Below are positions 1-8,179 of a DNA stretch of 64,000 bases, in pieces. The notes beneath the pieces were generated by a model, which was not told the origin of the DNA, made no database searches, and saw nothing but the letters and a program-made list of their open reading frames with translations. The stretch spans positions 48,535-112,534 of the forward strand of contig NZ_RZNY01000002.1 in NCBI RefSeq assembly GCF_003994475.1. Direction: 5' to 3'. Positions within the stretch are counted from its first letter, which is position 1, and every line of letters starts with the position of its first letter. A program made the translations under genes and the position numbers. Source of the DNA: Paenibacillus anaericanus. Lineage in GTDB: Bacteria > Bacillota > Bacilli > Paenibacillales > Paenibacillaceae.

Positions 1-141
1 TGGCATAGTGGTCATCTGACCCATTTGGCCCATATGACCCATATGACCCATTTGCCCCCCTTGATTCATTTGTCCACCTTGATTCATGTACGGGTTGTTT
101 CCAATTCTGTACTGCACCGGGCTGTATTGTTGATTAAACAT
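1..141 (-). CDS. gerQ: Spore coat protein GerQ, N-terminal part (3' end outside window)
   Basis: Only the first 47 codons are visible; the gene runs off the left edge. The ATG at 141 follows GAGGAGG with about 8 nt spacing; an ATG 4 nt upstream meets a stop after two codons. The visible protein is rich in Gln, Gly, Met and Asn, with short MGH/MGQ and NQGGQ repeats, which suits the low-complexity N-terminus of GerQ. The gene lies directly downstream of cwlJ on the same strand. In Bacillus GerQ is a coat protein needed to place CwlJ in the spore. The assignment rests on composition plus this neighbour, because the conserved C-terminal GerQ domain is out of view. Another Q/M-rich coat protein is possible. 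Confidence 0.62.
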   Translation of the reverse strand, partial: MFNQQYSPVQYRIGNNPYMNQGGQMNQGGQMGHMGHMGQMGQMTTMP

Positions 142-188
142 TCATTATTCCTCCTCGATTTTACATGTTTATTGTTAAAATAAAATAA

Positions 189-611
189 TTAATAAACTGC
201 GGGACAATCACCTTGCGTAGGGGCAAAGAAGCAATGAGCTTTAAATCGTCCGGTATTCTGCTGGTTATACCAGGTAGCCGGGCAATCTCCTTCTGGTCTA
301 AAGAACCAGAGTGAATTGCTAGCTGGATGTGATCGTTCTCCATTAATGACTCGCTGGGCTAGCCGAATGTCAGAATCACGGGCAGCTTGGTAGAAATAAC
401 CCTTTTGAGTAGCTTCAAATCCTCCTGGACTTTGAAACACCATATCCGGGATACTTCTGATATTTCTGAAATCAAGGCAATTGCCCAGAATTCGATTGAC
501 CCCAACATTCCCGACCATTAACATCCCTAGCTCTCCTTCTCCTTCCGCCTCTGCACGCATCAGTCGAGCTAACATTTTGACCTGCTCGGAGTTTGCTTTT
601 ATAACAGCCAA
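189..611 (-). CDS. cwlJ: Spore cortex-lytic cell wall hydrolase CwlJ
   Basis: A 140-residue member of the SleB/CwlJ hydrolase family, which cuts cortex peptidoglycan during germination. The N-terminal EAEGEG stretch (about residues 21-26) carries the family's acidic catalytic position. It is followed by the conserved DFRNIRSIPDMVFQSPGGF region and a C-terminus ending in DCPAVY, as in full-length CwlJ. I place the start at TTG 611: AAGGAGG lies 8 nt before it, and the in-frame ATG at 629 overlaps this ribosome site, so it cannot use it. The protein then begins MAVIKANSEQ, as CwlJ proteins do. There is no signal peptide, consistent with mother-cell synthesis. It is followed 47 bp later by the probable gerQ. 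Sporulation (SigE-type) control is expected but I could not fix a promoter. Confidence 0.93.
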   Translation of the reverse strand: MAVIKANSEQVKMLARLMRAEAEGEGELGMLMVGNVGVNRILGNCLDFRNIRSIPDMVFQSPGGFEATQKGYFYQAARDSDIRLAQRVINGERSHPASNSLWFFRPEGDCPATWYNQQNTGRFKAHCFFAPTQGDCPAVY

Positions 612-853
612 GAAGAGTACCTCCTTCATTCTTATCTCAACGCTCTATTCTATGTGCGTATGCCTATATCGGTGACTGTACTGAATACGTTTACAATATT
701 GAACATTTTGTGTCTGTTTCTATGGACGCGCTTACATGAATAGCATATACTGATAGTGAATCCATGCTTTGGGCCAGGAACCACACCCAGAGCCACACTG
801 TTGCGAGGAGCGCTTTAGGCTGCGCTTCACAATACTATTGGGAGGTACGACGT

Positions 854-2179
854 ATGAAGATTGCAATTATTGGTGGTGGCCTTGCTGGTTTGACAGCTGC
901 TGCATATTTATCCGACAACTTTGGAACGGAAGGCACAGTGTTTGAACGTAGTCCGCAGCTAGGCGGCCGTGCATTTACGTACCAGAAATCGGGGTTCACG
1001 CTCAATTATGGAGCCCATGCGGTTTATGGAATTGACAGACATACGCTACAGCATATGGAGCAGGAATTGAAACTTCAATTCCAGAGCAAACAGGTAGACA
1101 AGCGTAAAGTGGTGTATGCAAAGCATGGACATCTAACCCCCGCCCCTCTTGATTTTGTTAACATCTTGAAGACCAATGTATTGAAACCTTTTGAGAAGAT
1201 AAGATTTGTAGCAGAAATTGCCGCCGTTGTTGCTAACATTCATCAATTGAAAAATTATAAAACACTTGGTGAATACTTAGATCACTCCCATGCCTCTGCG
1301 GATGTAAAGGAATTATGGGAGCATTTAGTCAGCTCTAACTTCTTCATTGCACCCAAAGATGCCAGAAAGGTATCTGGTGAGGTGATCGCCGAGTATTACC
1401 ACAACCTCTTTCTCTCGCATAAACCGGTAAATTATATTCTCGGAAGTTGGGCTACAATTACGGATCAGCTTATTGAAAAGATCAACCATAATGAGCACTG
1501 GGATATCGCATTGAAAGAAGGAGTCGAATCCATAACGCAGGAGAATGGCAAGTACTTACTTAATACGAAGACACGTCAAGGACTAGTATTTGATCAGGTC
1601 ATTTTCGCAATGCCTTCTCAACAGGTTATTAAGTTACTTGAAGGTTCATCGTGGTTACCGTTCTTTGAGCCATACAGAAACAATACCTCAACTGAGGTGA
1701 TGGTGTACGATGTCGGTTTCTCTAAAGTAGTCTCCCGACCTTTTCACTACATTAGTGATATGGATAACAAAATATTCATCAGCGATGTGTCAGCAACGGA
1801 TCACACCGTAGCTCCACCAACCGGTCAACTTCTGCAAGGTATCGCCTATTTAAACGATGATTGTATGGATGATGAACAAAGGAAAGAGTACCTGGAAGGT
1901 AAAACACAGAAGATGGAAGCACTATTCGATCAATACTATCCGGATTGGCGTGAATTTGTGGAAGTCAAACGGGTATCTAAAAAAGCGATGGTGTCTAGCG
2001 TAAAGAATATACACGAGAATAGGCTTGTACCCAGCCAAATTGCTGAGGTCCCTTTTCTCTTCTGTGGTGATGGCTGCGAAGGCAAAGGCGAATTAGCGGA
2101 GCGGGCATTCTCCAGTGGACGTAACGTTGCAGGACTTCTATTGAAGGAACTTGCAGACATCAAGTCAGTGGCTTACTAA
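854..2179 (+). CDS. FAD-dependent oxidoreductase (phytoene desaturase / amine oxidase-like)
   Basis: A 441-residue flavoprotein. The N-terminus MKIAIIGGGLAG has a dinucleotide-binding GxGxxG at residues 7-12, followed by an acidic ribose-binding residue in VFERS and then GGRA, typical of the phytoene desaturase/amine oxidase fold. The C-terminal FCGDGCEGKGELAERAFSSG is the second FAD contact. ATG 854 is chosen because TTGGGAGG precedes it by about 6 nt; the upstream extension from 764 has no ribosome site. It faces away from cwlJ and stands alone, ending at a hairpin terminator at 2223. No carotenoid genes are nearby, so the substrate cannot be named. Confidence 0.82.
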   Translation: MKIAIIGGGLAGLTAAAYLSDNFGTEGTVFERSPQLGGRAFTYQKSGFTLNYGAHAVYGIDRHTLQHMEQELKLQFQSKQVDKRKVVYAKHGHLTPAPLDFVNILKTNVLKPFEKIRFVAEIAAVVANIHQLKNYKTLGEYLDHSHASADVKELWEHLVSSNFFIAPKDARKVSGEVIAEYYHNLFLSHKPVNYILGSWATITDQLIEKINHNEHWDIALKEGVESITQENGKYLLNTKTRQGLVFDQVIFAMPSQQVIKLLEGSSWLPFFEPYRNNTSTEVMVYDVGFSKVVSRPFHYISDMDNKIFISDVSATDHTVAPPTGQLLQGIAYLNDDCMDDEQRKEYLEGKTQKMEALFDQYYPDWREFVEVKRVSKKAMVSSVKNIHENRLVPSQIAEVPFLFCGDGCEGKGELAERAFSSGRNVAGLLLKELADIKSVAY

Positions 2180-2222
2180 ACGGACGGACTCATTCTTATT
2201 CATTCATACTCGAACATATACG

Positions 2223-2254
2223 AAAGAGCTGCCCTGTGAAGAGGACAGCTCTTT
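2223..2254 (+). terminator. Terminator after the FAD oxidoreductase
   Basis: Arms AAAGAGCTGCCCT and AGGACAGCTCTTT pair over 13 positions with one mismatch and are followed by ATTTTA on the plus strand. Confidence 0.75.
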
Positions 2255-2277
2255 ATTTTAATATAAATTGCATCGTG

Positions 2278-2697
2278 CTATAAAGATCTACGATATTCTC
2301 GGTAATCCAGTTGTTCCGGTCTATAGATTCTTCCTTGTCTATCAAACCCAAGATAACGACTGCCCTTGAATGTCAGTTGTCCCTCGTCTCCTTCTGCACT
2401 CTGTCCAAACTCCTGACCACTTACGGTAAACTCCAAACGATCACCACTATCCACTTCAAATGTGAGGTAGTATTTACTATCTGTGCGGTTCACTGATGTT
2501 TCTGTACTGTAGCGATGGGTTACTTCCGTTCGTTTGCCCACGATTATTGAATGAACGGCTAGCTCCGGTTGTCTGTTATTTGACAGATAACGCTTCATAC
2601 CACTTGCTACTGAAACGGAAATTATCGCCAATATGACAACAATAAAGATGGGTAAAGCCATATTCATAACTCCGAACATTTCGCCCCACGACTGCAT
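2278..2697 (-). CDS. DUF2500-like membrane-anchored protein
   Basis: A 139-residue protein with one hydrophobic segment near the N-terminus (ALPIFIVVILAIISVSV), so it is probably anchored with the rest outside. The soluble part (VGKRTEVTHRYSTETS...YYLTFEV, then SGQEFGQSAEGDEGQLTFKGSRYLGF) matches my memory of the DUF2500 family, whose role is unknown. ATG 2697 is chosen since GGGGGGAG lies 4 nt upstream; an in-frame ATG at 2724 has no such site. It stands alone and converges on the oxidoreductase. No function is claimed beyond the family resemblance. Confidence 0.8.
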   Translation of the reverse strand: MQSWGEMFGVMNMALPIFIVVILAIISVSVASGMKRYLSNNRQPELAVHSIIVGKRTEVTHRYSTETSVNRTDSKYYLTFEVDSGDRLEFTVSGQEFGQSAEGDEGQLTFKGSRYLGFDRQGRIYRPEQLDYREYRRSL

Positions 2698-2890
2698 TCT
2701 ACTCCCCCCTATTTCCGTGATCATTTGGTAACCTCAAACAAGCCTTACTTCCTTCTTCTTATGTATATGCCGTCCAATTAGAAACTTGTTATTCCACAGA
2801 GGAGTAAAATATGCTAACCTTGTCCTTTTTTTGCCGTGACGTAAGGATTATGAAGTTCGAAGCGAAAATTCCACTCAGACGCAAATAAAT

Positions 2891-2923
2891 AACCTTCGGT
2901 TTCTGAGGACAGAACCGAAGGTT
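2891..2923 (-). terminator. Terminator after the small cysteine-rich gene
   Basis: Perfect 11-bp arms AACCTTCGGTT/AACCGAAGGTT lie downstream of the minus-strand gene at 2950; the exit on that strand is ATTTATTT. Confidence 0.75.
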
Positions 2924-2949
2924 ATGGAGAAGGTATAAAGGATATTGAA

Positions 2950-3135
2950 TTAAGCATAATAGAATTGAAGCAATTGTTGAGTTTCTTCTGCGCCATCCGC
3001 TTTTTCTTCGTAAAGTCCATTCTCTGTCCAACAAGCTTTGCAAATTTCTTCAGTTGTACATAAATGAGCATCTTCACAAGTGTAGCAGAATTGGAGTAAG
3101 TTACGGGTAATAGTCTCTTGGTTTGTTGTTTTCAT
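2950..3135 (-). CDS. Small cysteine-rich protein of unknown function
   Basis: A 61-residue acidic protein with five cysteines in a compact block: C-x2-C-x5-C-x5-C-x2-C (FCYTC...LC...ICKAC). This suggests a bound metal ion, zinc or an Fe-S centre. There is no signal peptide or membrane segment. ATG 3135 has AGGAG 8 nt upstream; a GTG nine bases earlier overlaps that site and is less likely. The gene is monocistronic, ends at a strong hairpin (2891-2923), and lies behind a possible FNR-activated promoter (3207-3256). A short inverted repeat GGAGC-CTA-GCTCC (3159-3171) sits in its leader. I do not recognise a named family. The promoter suggests a role at low oxygen, which is inference. Confidence 0.75.
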   Translation of the reverse strand: MKTTNQETITRNLLQFCYTCEDAHLCTTEEICKACWTENGLYEEKADGAEETQQLLQFYYA

Positions 3136-3206
3136 CTCAATCACTCCTAAGTTTATTTGGAGCCTAGCTCCTATTGTAGTAATGCCTTTGTCACTCTTAT
3201 TGTTTA

Positions 3207-3256
3207 CAAGTTAAATATATCACATACTTTTATTCATGCACGTGATAAATTTCACA
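3207..3256 (-). promoter_or_regulatory. Candidate FNR/CRP-type activated promoter
   Basis: On the minus strand TGTGA-AATTTA-TCACG (3256-3241) matches 9 of 10 positions of the FNR/CRP-family box TGTGA-N6-TCACA. Exactly 21 nt downstream is TATATT (3219-3214), a good -10 hexamer. This centres the box at about -41.5, the class II activator position. No -35 hexamer is needed in such promoters. It drives the small cysteine-rich gene. Confidence 0.55.
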
Positions 3257-3342
3257 ATATGATGAACATCACTAAATTTATTTAAAATTTTCGAGTTATG
3301 TATTCACTATAGTCAAAATAAAGCGGAATCAGCGACGTATGC

Positions 3343-4629
3343 TTAAAGCACACGCCAGCTGACCCCGCCATTTTGGGTTTGTAATAAAAGCGACCTTTTT
3401 TGATCCGTTTTTGCTACGAGCAGCCAACCCACGTTAGAAGAGATAAACCGTAGTTTGACGACTTCAGGATAATCCTGCAAAGTTTTCTTCAACCTAGGAC
3501 TCTCTGGTAAGGGAGTCCAATTATTTCCCTGATCGATGGTACGATATACAACATCGCCCTGAATGGTCCATCCCTCTTTACTATTTAAGAAGGTGGGTTC
3601 CGAATATTCATTCAAGTCCGTTTGCCAGGACAACTTAAATGGTACCAACTGCCAAGACTGTCCGGCATCCTCTGTAAAATATCCGTTGAACTTCGTGCCA
3701 TCATCTCTACTGCAACCAATGGGAATCCAACCGGTACTCCGATCATTTACAAAAGGAGTGGTCTCTCCGACGGTAAATTGTTTACATGTTTGATATTTAG
3801 CAGGATTAAAAAAGGAAGTGTTCTCTTTCCAATCCATCCCACCATCCTCTGTAACGTAAAGCGCTGGAAGACCTGATTTCATTGTACTAATATAACCATT
3901 CTTTTGATCCGTAAAAATCATCGATACAAAATTCGCTGACTTCGGTAAAACCTGATCCACTTTCTTGGTAGTCGGCAGTGCCTGATTACTCATAATACTG
4001 CTCCAGGTCGCCCCTCCATCTTCAGACAAGTATAATGTCTTCCCCTGGTTGTCTATGGCCTTATTGTCCACAGTAAGAATCCAACCATGTTCTATATCGT
4101 TGAAATACATTGCTGCTACTTCGTCAGAATCACGTAAGGAAGACAATTTCCACGTCCCACCACCATCACGGGTACGAAGTATCATCGCTTCACTTGCTCC
4201 AATAGAATTACGAACAATCCAGCCATTCATAGAATCCTTGAAAAATATCTCTTTACCATACTCCGGATTACTAGGAAATTGAACAGCCGTTGCTGGAGAG
4301 ATGTTCGTCCACGTTTCTCCATTATCCTTTGTTAGGTACAACCTGAGCTCACCTGAAGTAGTACCCCAGGCCAATCCTGTAGTATCACTTAGTAATTGAA
4401 AATCGGTCAGTCGGGTCTGTATTTGGTATTTTTCCCCATTCGATACAGGTTGAGTTCTTACTGCATTGTTAGAGGTAGAATCCGGATTAATTACGGTTAT
4501 GGTTTGACCTAATTCGGTAGCTTCCACAGGAACCGAGGACGCAACCTCGGGCTCTTTAGAGTTACACCCCGTCACAAGCAAGCAGCATATCGTAAGAACT
4601 GTAGCGGATATTTTATAACACCATTTCAA
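3343..4629 (-). CDS. Lipoprotein with Asp-box (BNR / YCF48-like) repeats
   Basis: A 428-residue exported lipoprotein: basic start, hydrophobic core and lipobox LVTGC (Cys about 22). The mature part holds about seven Asp-box repeats of the type DxGxTW: KDNGETW, RDGGGTW, EDGGATW, EDGGMDW, EDAGQSW, IDQGNNW and QNGGVSW. This indicates a beta-propeller of the sialidase/YCF48 kind on the outer face of the membrane. No sialidase catalytic residues are obvious, so a binding or assembly role is more likely than an enzyme. The start is TTG 4629, with GAGGTAG 7 nt upstream. It follows the deacetylase gene on the same strand but has its own extended -10 promoter inside an inverted repeat (4667-4719). Confidence 0.82.
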   Translation of the reverse strand: MKWCYKISATVLTICCLLVTGCNSKEPEVASSVPVEATELGQTITVINPDSTSNNAVRTQPVSNGEKYQIQTRLTDFQLLSDTTGLAWGTTSGELRLYLTKDNGETWTNISPATAVQFPSNPEYGKEIFFKDSMNGWIVRNSIGASEAMILRTRDGGGTWKLSSLRDSDEVAAMYFNDIEHGWILTVDNKAIDNQGKTLYLSEDGGATWSSIMSNQALPTTKKVDQVLPKSANFVSMIFTDQKNGYISTMKSGLPALYVTEDGGMDWKENTSFFNPAKYQTCKQFTVGETTPFVNDRSTGWIPIGCSRDDGTKFNGYFTEDAGQSWQLVPFKLSWQTDLNEYSEPTFLNSKEGWTIQGDVVYRTIDQGNNWTPLPESPRLKKTLQDYPEVVKLRFISSNVGWLLVAKTDQKRSLLLQTQNGGVSWRVL

Positions 4630-4666
4630 GTATGAACTACCTCACTTTCAAAATCTTGTTGCTCTT

Positions 4667-4719
4667 CTACTCTACTATTTTGCTAGTCCTCTATTAAAAA
4701 TTATACCATAGTAGAGTAG
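4667..4719 (-). promoter_or_regulatory. Extended -10 promoter bracketed by 12-bp inverted repeat
   Basis: Perfect arms CTACTCTACTAT (4667-4678) and ATAGTAGAGTAG (4708-4719) flank the minus-strand sequence TGGTATAAT, an extended -10 with TATAAT at 4705-4700. Transcription would start near 4693, between the arms, and read into the propeller lipoprotein gene. The arrangement could be an operator or a leader hairpin. Confidence 0.5.
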
Positions 4720-4729
4720 AGTAGAGTCA

Positions 4730-5740
4730 TCACAGTCGCTCGTCTTTTGCAAAGTTTACAGAGAAATGTTGATCCGGTTTATATACTGCGAAGGAATAAC
4801 CCTTCTTACTTAAATACTCAATAATATCCGGTAGAACGGTAACGGTTTGTAACTTCTCATGCATAAGTATGACTTCAACATCGCGATGTACCTGACGTTT
4901 AATTTCACTCATGATCTTCTCTGGATGATGCGGATAATTCCAGTCTTTCGAATCCACGGTCCAGTCCCACATTTTAAAGTTAGCGGCAGCTATATCTCCT
5001 CTAAATTTCTTTCCAATAGCAGGCTGACTACCATATGGTGCACGAATCAAATGAGGTGCCATTCCAGTTATCTCTTTGATGAGTCCCTGTTCCTTGGTAA
5101 ATTCTTTAATAAAATTCGCAGAACTTCCGCTATCGTATAATTTCTTCTTGCTATGACTCATACTATGTAGACCTACATAATTTCCAGCTTCATGGGCATT
5201 CTTAACATGTGCCTCATTACCTGAGAGGTTACTTCCTATCATGAAAAAAGTAGCATGAATACCATTTTGATTCAAAATATCAACAATCTCATCGGTGTAT
5301 TTACTTGGTCCATCGTCAAATGTAAGATATACGACCTTTTGTTTCTTAGTTTCTTTCTTGGAGTCTTCATTCTCTTGTACAACTGCTTCATTAGGTTGTT
5401 GGGGTGAAGAATCGGGTAAAAGCACACCATTATCGCTAGTCACGTTATTCTCAACGTGAGTTAATAGTTTAGAGATACGAGGATCTGTCCCCAAATTAGA
5501 TTGGATTACCTCTGATGTCTGCTCGCTTTGTCCAGCAAATTTGGGTGCTACAACGGTTGTTGTGTTTGGATCTTCTTTACCGACGGTTTTGATGACTATA
5601 ATGGTCATAATGAATGAAATGACAGTCAAAGCTAATGCGGTCATAATAATCCGCTTTAGGATTAAGTCAGATCGTTTGTTTTTGGTGCTCTGCTGTTGTT
5701 CTCTCTGAATTCTGCTTGTGTAAGACATATCTGATTTCAC
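4730..5740 (-). CDS. Membrane-anchored polysaccharide deacetylase (NodB domain)
   Basis: A 336-residue protein: basic N-terminus, one membrane segment (about residues 31-51), a Ser/Thr/Gln-rich spacer, then a carbohydrate esterase 4 domain outside the cell. All five NodB motifs show: TFDDGP (about 140-145), HSMSHS with the two metal histidines, RAPYGS, DWTVDSKDW, and LMHE in place of the usual LLHD. The likely reaction is removal of acetyl groups from peptidoglycan or another glycan. The start is uncertain: GTG 5740 has AAAGGA 5 nt upstream, while ATG 5728 has GGTGA 8 nt upstream. A second NodB protein is encoded at 19881. Confidence 0.85.
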   Translation of the reverse strand: MKSDMSYTSRIQREQQQSTKNKRSDLILKRIIMTALALTVISFIMTIIVIKTVGKEDPNTTTVVAPKFAGQSEQTSEVIQSNLGTDPRISKLLTHVENNVTSDNGVLLPDSSPQQPNEAVVQENEDSKKETKKQKVVYLTFDDGPSKYTDEIVDILNQNGIHATFFMIGSNLSGNEAHVKNAHEAGNYVGLHSMSHSKKKLYDSGSSANFIKEFTKEQGLIKEITGMAPHLIRAPYGSQPAIGKKFRGDIAAANFKMWDWTVDSKDWNYPHHPEKIMSEIKRQVHRDVEVILMHEKLQTVTVLPDIIEYLSKKGYSFAVYKPDQHFSVNFAKDERL

Positions 5741-6144
5741 CGCTGTCCTTTCAATTGTGATACTTCTAGGATAATACAAAGTTAGTCATTCGTCCTTACA
5801 GAATAGTTACATCTGTGGTTACAATGTTCTCATAAAACTAACAAAAAGACATCATATTTTTATAGATTATGTTCTATTTGGATGAATTTACTATTAAAAT
5901 AGTGAATCATATACTCTACTGATAGGAACCCCTTTCATTGTCTCATAGATTTGCGTTTCAGGTCAGCTATAATCGAGTAATGATATAGAAAGAGAATAAG
6001 TGAAATCAATAAAAATCAAGTATCCAAAATTTTCTTTAATTCTTCGTTGATTCATGTACAATAAAGATGAATACATTGGGTATACTCTTTAAATGATATA
6101 GAGTAAATCCAATTATTGAGAATTAATAATAAGGAGATGAATGA
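5741..6144. other. Intergenic region between deacetylase and ldh
   Basis: This 404-bp divergent spacer has no convincing open reading frame. It is AT-rich and must hold both promoters. A partial dyad TACTCT-N11-AGAGTA lies about 50 bp before ldh, and a related ATACTCTAC occurs near 5911; both resemble the repeat at 4667-4719. I found no Rex-type palindrome upstream of ldh. Confidence 0.4.
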
Positions 6145-7071
6145 ATGAAAACTCAATTACGCTCCAGCAGAGTCGTTATTATTGGGACAGGTGCTGTAGG
6201 AACAACTACAGCTTATACTTTGCTGCTTCGTGAGCGTGTGTCTGAATTAGTATTGATCGACGCTAATAAGGAAAAAGCGCTAGGTGAAGCACTTGATATG
6301 AACCATGGGCTCCCATTCACAGGTGGTGTTAAACTTTGGGCTGGAGATTACAGCGATTGTGCTGATGCAGACATTATCGTGATTGCAGCCGGTGCATCAC
6401 AACGCCCAGGCGAGACAAGAATTGATCTCCTAAAACGAAATTCCGTTATTTTTGACAGCATCGTTAAGAGCATCATTAAATATAACGATCATGCAATTAT
6501 TCTGGTTGCCACCAACCCGGTAGATATTTTATCTTATGTAACACTGAAAAAAAGCGGATTCCCTTCCAATCGAGTTATTGGTTCCGGTACGCTACTTGAT
6601 AGCGCCAGATTCCGTTATCTAATCGGACAGAACAAGGAAATCAATCCACGCAGTATTCACGCTCATATAATTGGTGAGCACGGCGATTCAGAGTTACCAC
6701 TCTGGAGTTTGGCAAATGTAGCTGGTATCAAACTAGAGTTCTCGGAACAAGATCGAGAACAAATCTTCAACAGCACGAAGAATGCTGCCTATGAAATCAT
6801 TAATGCCAAGGGGGCAACTTCATATGCGATTGCACTAGCACTAGATCGCATTGTTACCTCGATTCTTCAGGACGATGGTTCCGTATTGAACGTATCTACC
6901 CTACTTAATAACTATAATGGTGTCTCTGACGTATACCTCGGGGTTCCAAGCATTATCGATGGTACTGGTGTGCGCCAAGTCCTTGATCTGGAGCTAAGTG
7001 ATCAGGAACTGCTTCAATTCCAACAATCAGCTAGCAAGCTTAAATCGGAAATCGAAAAATTGGAGCTTTAA
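6145..7071 (+). CDS. ldh: L-lactate dehydrogenase
   Basis: A 308-residue NAD-dependent enzyme that interconverts pyruvate and L-lactate, recycling NADH in fermentation. Visible features are the GTGAVG nucleotide loop (about 14-19), the substrate loop with Gln86 and Arg92 in SQRPGETR (Gln here marks lactate rather than malate dehydrogenase), TNPVD, the Asp152/Arg155 pair and the catalytic His179 in IIGEHGDSE. Length is slightly under the usual 310-320. ATG 6145 has AAGGAG upstream. It is monocistronic with a strong terminator at 7081. A Rex operator, expected for many Bacillota ldh genes, was not seen. Confidence 0.95.
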   Translation: MKTQLRSSRVVIIGTGAVGTTTAYTLLLRERVSELVLIDANKEKALGEALDMNHGLPFTGGVKLWAGDYSDCADADIIVIAAGASQRPGETRIDLLKRNSVIFDSIVKSIIKYNDHAIILVATNPVDILSYVTLKKSGFPSNRVIGSGTLLDSARFRYLIGQNKEINPRSIHAHIIGEHGDSELPLWSLANVAGIKLEFSEQDREQIFNSTKNAAYEIINAKGATSYAIALALDRIVTSILQDDGSVLNVSTLLNNYNGVSDVYLGVPSIIDGTGVRQVLDLELSDQELLQFQQSASKLKSEIEKLEL

Positions 7072-7080
7072 TGTAACATA

Positions 7081-7115
7081 AAACAACCTTTCGGCGATTA
7101 GCCGGAAGGTTGTTT
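7081..7115 (+). terminator. Terminator after ldh
   Basis: Arms AAACAACCTTTCGGC and GCCGGAAGGTTGTTT pair over 15 positions with one mismatch around a 5-nt loop, followed by CCTTTTT. Confidence 0.88.
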
Positions 7116-7177
7116 CCTTTTTACAAAACCGCCATATGGATCCATCAATCAGAATGCTTAATGGGTATTCCTGTGGA

Positions 7178-8131
7178 TTACTGTTTAAGCTTAAAACTAG
7201 TTTTGATTGTATTAATATAGTCATGCATGTTCTTATATTCTTCACTTAACTTCACATCGTTAAGGTCGTATTGTACATCTGTAGGTGTCGTTAAGGTAAA
7301 GACCTGATCTCCTTTTTCACCAATCTTGAACAAAGGAACCATCTCCGCTGTTGTTTTCCCATCCGCATTCCATTTGGCTTTAGGCCATACTTGGATCGTA
7401 AACACTACTCCACCAAACTCATGGTTTGCTTTGTCAATAAAGTCAATATTCTCTTTCCCTGAATCTTTGAAAAGGGTGCTCTTCACCTCATATTTCCCTT
7501 CCCAACTTTTAGGAAGATCAAGAGTGAACTTGTATTTCGAATTTTCGTAGGCGATATTCGGTGTTTCATCAATCACTTGATCATTTATGGCACTAATATG
7601 TAGGTTAACCGCTGAATAAGTCCTGAAATCTCCTGATCCCACTGCAACGAATGTTTGACTGTCAACCCCGAATTCCTTCCCACTAATGGCGACTTCACCA
7701 ATTTTTTCACTGTTATCATTATAAAATGATAAGTTCGCTTTAATCACATTTTTTGAATTTCCGACGCCCTGCATTTCCAGTTGTCCCGTAACTTTTGTGT
7801 TCTTCCCCGCCTTTGTTAATATTAAATTGCCAATTGAGATTTCTTTGTAATCAGGATCTGTAATATTCAAAGCTGCATTTTTGACAAAAATCTTTTGCAA
7901 ATCCGCATCGTAGTCAATGGTTGCTCCTAAATTTACAGCTACATAACGAATGGGTACATAGACATGACCATCTACGTTCAGAACCTTGTAATCCTTACTC
8001 ATCACCATTTGTGTCCCATTGATTTCAAAACTTGCTGGAAATAATAAAGCTTGGATAGAATCAGAAGCGACAGCGACAGATGTACCTGCAAACAATAACC
8101 CACAACACAGTCCCATAATAAACTTTTTCAG
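7178..8131 (-). CDS. Secreted stalk-domain protein (copper amine oxidase N-terminal-like)
   Basis: About 317 residues with a signal peptide, then a stalk domain (EINGTQMVMSKDY... VPIRYVAVNLGATIDYD), the repeat type once called the copper amine oxidase N-terminal domain and common in Paenibacillus surface proteins. A middle beta-rich part and a C-terminal region starting near YKFTLDLPKSWEG, similar to PsbP-like lipoprotein domains, follow. The only in-frame ATG near the start (8116) has no ribosome site and would remove the basic residues of the signal peptide. AGGAGG lies 7 nt before an in-frame CTG at 8131, giving an N-terminus reading L/M-K-K-F-I-M. No ATG, GTG or TTG occurs in frame in between. 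I therefore propose a CTG start. Confidence 0.78.
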   Translation of the reverse strand: MKKFIMGLCCGLLFAGTSVAVASDSIQALLFPASFEINGTQMVMSKDYKVLNVDGHVYVPIRYVAVNLGATIDYDADLQKIFVKNAALNITDPDYKEISIGNLILTKAGKNTKVTGQLEMQGVGNSKNVIKANLSFYNDNSEKIGEVAISGKEFGVDSQTFVAVGSGDFRTYSAVNLHISAINDQVIDETPNIAYENSKYKFTLDLPKSWEGKYEVKSTLFKDSGKENIDFIDKANHEFGGVVFTIQVWPKAKWNADGKTTAEMVPLFKIGEKGDQVFTLTTPTDVQYDLNDVKLSEEYKNMHDYINTIKTSFKLKQ

Positions 8132-8179
8132 AAGAACACCTCCTATTATTAGATATTAACGATTGAAACTTCTCATTAG

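Noticed and set aside
630..853. Sporulation promoter for cwlJ (GGCATACGCA-like) or for the FAD oxidoreductase (CATATACT)
   Set aside because: The -10-like words resemble SigE/SigK boxes, but matching -35 elements at correct spacing were not convincing.
2789..3043. 84-codon open frame on the minus strand overlapping the small cysteine-rich gene
   Set aside because: Wrong composition, no ribosome site, and it overlaps the terminator and the better-supported gene.
5941..6144. Rex operator upstream of ldh
   Set aside because: No TTGTGAA-N4-TTCACAA-like palindrome is present in the spacer.
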